Shown: positions 5,177 through 6,923 of the stretch, piece by piece
Position numbering within the stretch: position 1 is the first letter of the stretch
Layout of the letters: each line of letters begins with the position of its first letter
Assembly: GCA_900548485.1 (NCBI GenBank)
Contig: URKL01000100.1
Coordinates: 1 to 6,923 of the forward strand
Length of the DNA stretch: 6,923 nt
Origin: an uncultured Succinatimonas sp.
GTDB taxonomy: Bacteria; Pseudomonadota; Gammaproteobacteria; Enterobacterales; Succinivibrionaceae
Reading direction: 5' to 3'
Notes under the pieces: model-generated
The model's input: the letters and a program-made list of their open reading frames with translations, nothing else
Told to the model about the DNA's origin: nothing
Database searches by the model: none
Made by a program: the position numbers and the translations under genes

Positions 5177-6586
5177 TTAGACATTGAAGTTGAAGTACTT
5201 ATTGGTGTTGTTAAATGAAATATCCTCAACAATCTGGCCTAAAAACTTCATGTCGGCAGGGTACATACCCTTTTCAACTAAGTTGCCGATAAGATTACAC
5301 ATAATACGTCTGAAATATTCATGACGAGTATAGGAAAGGAAACTTCTTGAGTCAGTTAACATGCCTAAGAAGTTACCTAAAACGGATAACTCACCGAAGG
5401 TAGTCATTTGTTGCACCATACCATTGTAGGTGTCGTTGAACCACCAAGCTGAGCCTTGCTGAATTTTACCCTGAGCCTCAGGACCTTGGAAGGCACCGAT
5501 AGCAGTAGCAATTACAGCATTGTCATTAGGATTTAAGGAATACCAAATGGTCTTAGGTAAGGCATTTTCCTTTTCTAAGGTATCCATTAACTGACCTATA
5601 GCCTCAGCGCATGGACGGTTACCAACATAGTCATAACCTGTGTCAGCACCTAAGATCTTAAACATACGGGAATTTGGATCACGAATAGCACCATAGTGCA
5701 TTTGCATTACCCAACCATATTTAGCATAACCATGAGCTAAGTGAACTAAGATCATGCTCTTATAAGCCTCAGTTTCTGAAGCACTAGGAGTCTCACCTTT
5801 TAAAGCTTTTTGGAAGATTTGCTCAAGTTCAGTCTCAGAGATTAAAGTACAGTAAGCATAATCAACACCATGATCAGCAGCACGGCAACCCATCTTGTCA
5901 AAGAAAGCCATACGCTCATCAATAGCCTCAAAGAAGTCACGGCAGGTTTTGATCTCTTTATTGGTTAAAGCAGCAATGTGTTTTACATACTCAGCAAAGC
6001 CAGGCTTTTCAATCTTCATGGCCTTATCAGGACGCCAAGCTGGTAAAACCTTACACGGAGCATTAGGATCGTCTTTTAATTTTTGATGCCACTGTAAATC
6101 GTCACCCGGATCGTCAGTGGTGCAAACACATTTTACATTGGACTTTTTGATGATGTCTTGAACACGGAAATTATCTTGAGCTAAACACTCATTACATTGA
6201 TCCCAAATTTCTTTGCAAGTATCAGCATTTAAGGTTTTAGTGATACCAAAATAACGTTGTAATTCTAAATGGGTCCAGTGATAGAGCGGATTACCGATAG
6301 CACGAGGTAAAGATTTGGCAAATTGTTCAAACTTTTCATAATCAGAACTTTCAGTACCAGTAATAAGTTTCTCAGGTACACCGTTTGAACGGATCATACG
6401 CCATTTGTAATGATCTCCTGAAAGCCAAGCATCGGTAATATTACGGAACTTGTAGTTTTCAGCAATTTGTTGGGGATTGATATGACAATGATAGTCAATA
6501 ATCGGCATTTTCTCTGCATGTTCATGGAACAGAGTTTGTGCTGTCGGGGTTTCTAATAGGAAGTCTTTATCCATAAAAGCTTTCAT
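5177..6586 (-). CDS. uxaC: Uronate isomerase (glucuronate/galacturonate isomerase)
   Basis: UxaC interconverts D-glucuronate with D-fructuronate and D-galacturonate with D-tagaturonate, the first cytoplasmic step of hexuronate breakdown. The 469 residues match the usual length of about 470 and align by eye with E. coli UxaC throughout. Landmarks are IIDYHCHINPQQIAENY, with the metal-binding HxH at 33-35 (amidohydrolase superfamily), GDHYKWRMIRSNGV (57-70), IGNPLYHWTHLEL, CTTDDP, VLPAWRPDKA, GWVMQMHYGAIR, SLNPNDN and LTDSRSFLSYTRHEYFRR (410-427). ATG 6586 is the start because AAGGA lies seven bases upstream; ATG at codon 5 is weaker. It lies 72 nt behind a TRAP permease gene in the same direction, without a promoter that I can recognise, so the two are probably co-transcribed for uptake and use of pectin-derived or host-glycan uronates. 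An efficient terminator follows. Confidence 0.97.
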   Translation of the reverse strand: MKAFMDKDFLLETPTAQTLFHEHAEKMPIIDYHCHINPQQIAENYKFRNITDAWLSGDHYKWRMIRSNGVPEKLITGTESSDYEKFEQFAKSLPRAIGNPLYHWTHLELQRYFGITKTLNADTCKEIWDQCNECLAQDNFRVQDIIKKSNVKCVCTTDDPGDDLQWHQKLKDDPNAPCKVLPAWRPDKAMKIEKPGFAEYVKHIAALTNKEIKTCRDFFEAIDERMAFFDKMGCRAADHGVDYAYCTLISETELEQIFQKALKGETPSASETEAYKSMILVHLAHGYAKYGWVMQMHYGAIRDPNSRMFKILGADTGYDYVGNRPCAEAIGQLMDTLEKENALPKTIWYSLNPNDNAVIATAIGAFQGPEAQGKIQQGSAWWFNDTYNGMVQQMTTFGELSVLGNFLGMLTDSRSFLSYTRHEYFRRIMCNLIGNLVEKGMYPADMKFLGQIVEDISFNNTNKYFNFNV

Positions 6587-6628
6587 GTTTTATTCCTTTT
6601 ATAATTATTTTTTATGATCCTGTTTAAT

Positions 6629-6650
6629 AAGGCCTGTTTATACAGGCCTT
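6629..6650. repeat. 22-nt palindrome between dctM and uxaC
   Basis: AAGGCCTG (6629-6636) and CAGGCCTT (6643-6650) form a perfect 8-bp inverted repeat around a 6-nt A/T centre. It starts about 9 nt after the dctM stop. On neither strand is it followed by a U-tract, so it is not a normal terminator. It could stabilise or process the mRNA between transporter and enzyme, or be an operator for a uronate regulator. It does not resemble the ExuR/UxuR box as I remember it (AAATTGGTATACCAATTT). Confidence 0.6.
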
Positions 6651-6658
6651 AGAGGAAA

Positions 6659-6883
6659 TTACATGATACCTAACATTTCCTTAGACATTGAACCTAAGGA
6701 CTCGTTGTATCCAGCTAAGTATGCGACATAGCTTGATAAGAACGGTATGTAAGTGATGAGCATCAAGACAACGAAGATTACGGCATAGTAAGGGAGTAAA
6801 GGCTTGATTACTTTTTCAATTGTAGTCTTACCAACCTTTACACCAACGAAGAGGATGTTTCCTACAGGAGGTGTAATTAAACC
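6659..6883 (-). CDS. dctM: TRAP transporter large permease, C-terminal fragment (DctM family)
   Basis: The last 74 residues and stop of a TRAP-type large membrane subunit are present. GLITPPVGNILFVGVKVG is the conserved C-terminal DctM signature, usually seen as GLxTPPVGxxLF. It is followed by a charged loop (TTIEKVIKP) and a final hydrophobic membrane segment, LLPYYAVIFVVLMLITYIP, then a short polar tail. Such permeases move carboxylates across the inner membrane using a sodium gradient, with a periplasmic binding protein and a small DctQ subunit; those would lie beyond the right edge. Its place before uxaC suggests hexuronate uptake, which is inference from context. Upstream of GLITPPVG the frame gives KV and S codons unlike the family and then a stop at 6893-6895, so the gene is cut by the edge sequence. 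I treat it as a fragment broken by assembly rather than a pseudogene. Confidence 0.85.
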   Translation of the reverse strand, partial: GLITPPVGNILFVGVKVGKTTIEKVIKPLLPYYAVIFVVLMLITYIPFLSSYVAYLAGYNESLGSMSKEMLGIM

Positions 6884-6923
6884 GACCTTACTTTATTTTA
6901 CTGCAAAAGGACGAGGTGGACTC
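6884..6923. other. Unplaced edge sequence that interrupts dctM
   Basis: All three minus-strand frames hit a stop within these 40 bases (for example SPPRPFAVK then stop in the dctM frame), although dctM should continue for several hundred codons here. The plus strand is open but gives no protein I recognise. The native dctM sequence seems to end near 6883. Together with the thrS sliver at the other end, this looks like a chimeric contig end. The exact junction cannot be fixed without a reference. Confidence 0.55.

Noticed and set aside
5895..6086. Plus-strand 63-codon frame inside uxaC
   Set aside because: Antisense shadow of uxaC; no ribosome site or recognisable protein.
1..6923. CRISPR arrays, tRNA or rRNA genes, insertion sequences
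   Set aside because: No regularly spaced repeats, cloverleaf-like segments, rRNA signatures or transposase motifs were seen on either strand.

Overview
The window is a compact stretch of an AT-rich bacterial genome. Every intact gene lies on the minus strand, so it reads right to left. From right to left it holds: the 3' end of a TRAP-transporter large permease gene (dctM-type); uxaC (uronate isomerase); a transcription unit made of a Trp-coded leader peptide, an attenuator, trpE and trpG; a terminator; and a second unit with its own promoter, its own Trp-coded leader peptide and attenuator, trpD and a fused trpC-trpF gene that runs to the left edge. The fused trpCF, the E. coli-like attenuation and the protein sequences point to a Gammaproteobacterium. 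AT-richness together with a TRAP transporter beside uronate catabolism suggests a gut anaerobe such as a member of the Succinivibrionaceae. That placement is inference.

The main result is in the two gene-poor gaps, 2506-2790 and 4887-5176. Each encodes a short leader peptide with tandem Trp codons at residues 10-11 (MNICKHVANWWQPV before trpE, MTIFTNINNWWHLAT before trpD). Each is followed by mutually exclusive 1:2, 2:3 and 3:4 RNA pairings that end in an intrinsic terminator. The trp pathway is therefore split into trpEG and trpDCF(...), and each half has its own Trp-sensing attenuator. In enterobacteria a single leader serves the whole operon and trpG is fused to trpD; here trpG and trpD are separate genes in separate units. 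A 12-bp hairpin terminator right after trpG and a good promoter (TTTACA, 17-nt spacer, TAAATT) before the second leader support true separation.

Together trpE and trpG convert chorismate to anthranilate, trpD adds the phosphoribosyl group, and trpCF carries out the isomerase and indole-glycerol-phosphate synthase steps. Genes for tryptophan synthase (trpB, trpA) are not in the window and would be expected beyond its left edge. The uxaC and dctM pair belongs to hexuronate uptake and use and is unrelated in function.

Both ends of the window look chimeric. Bases 1-37 encode, on the plus strand, twelve residues of threonyl-tRNA synthetase (EEAAKRDHRKIG) and replace the last codons of trpF. About 40 bases at the right edge have stops in all three minus-strand frames and interrupt dctM. 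These are most simply read as contig-end assembly artefacts.
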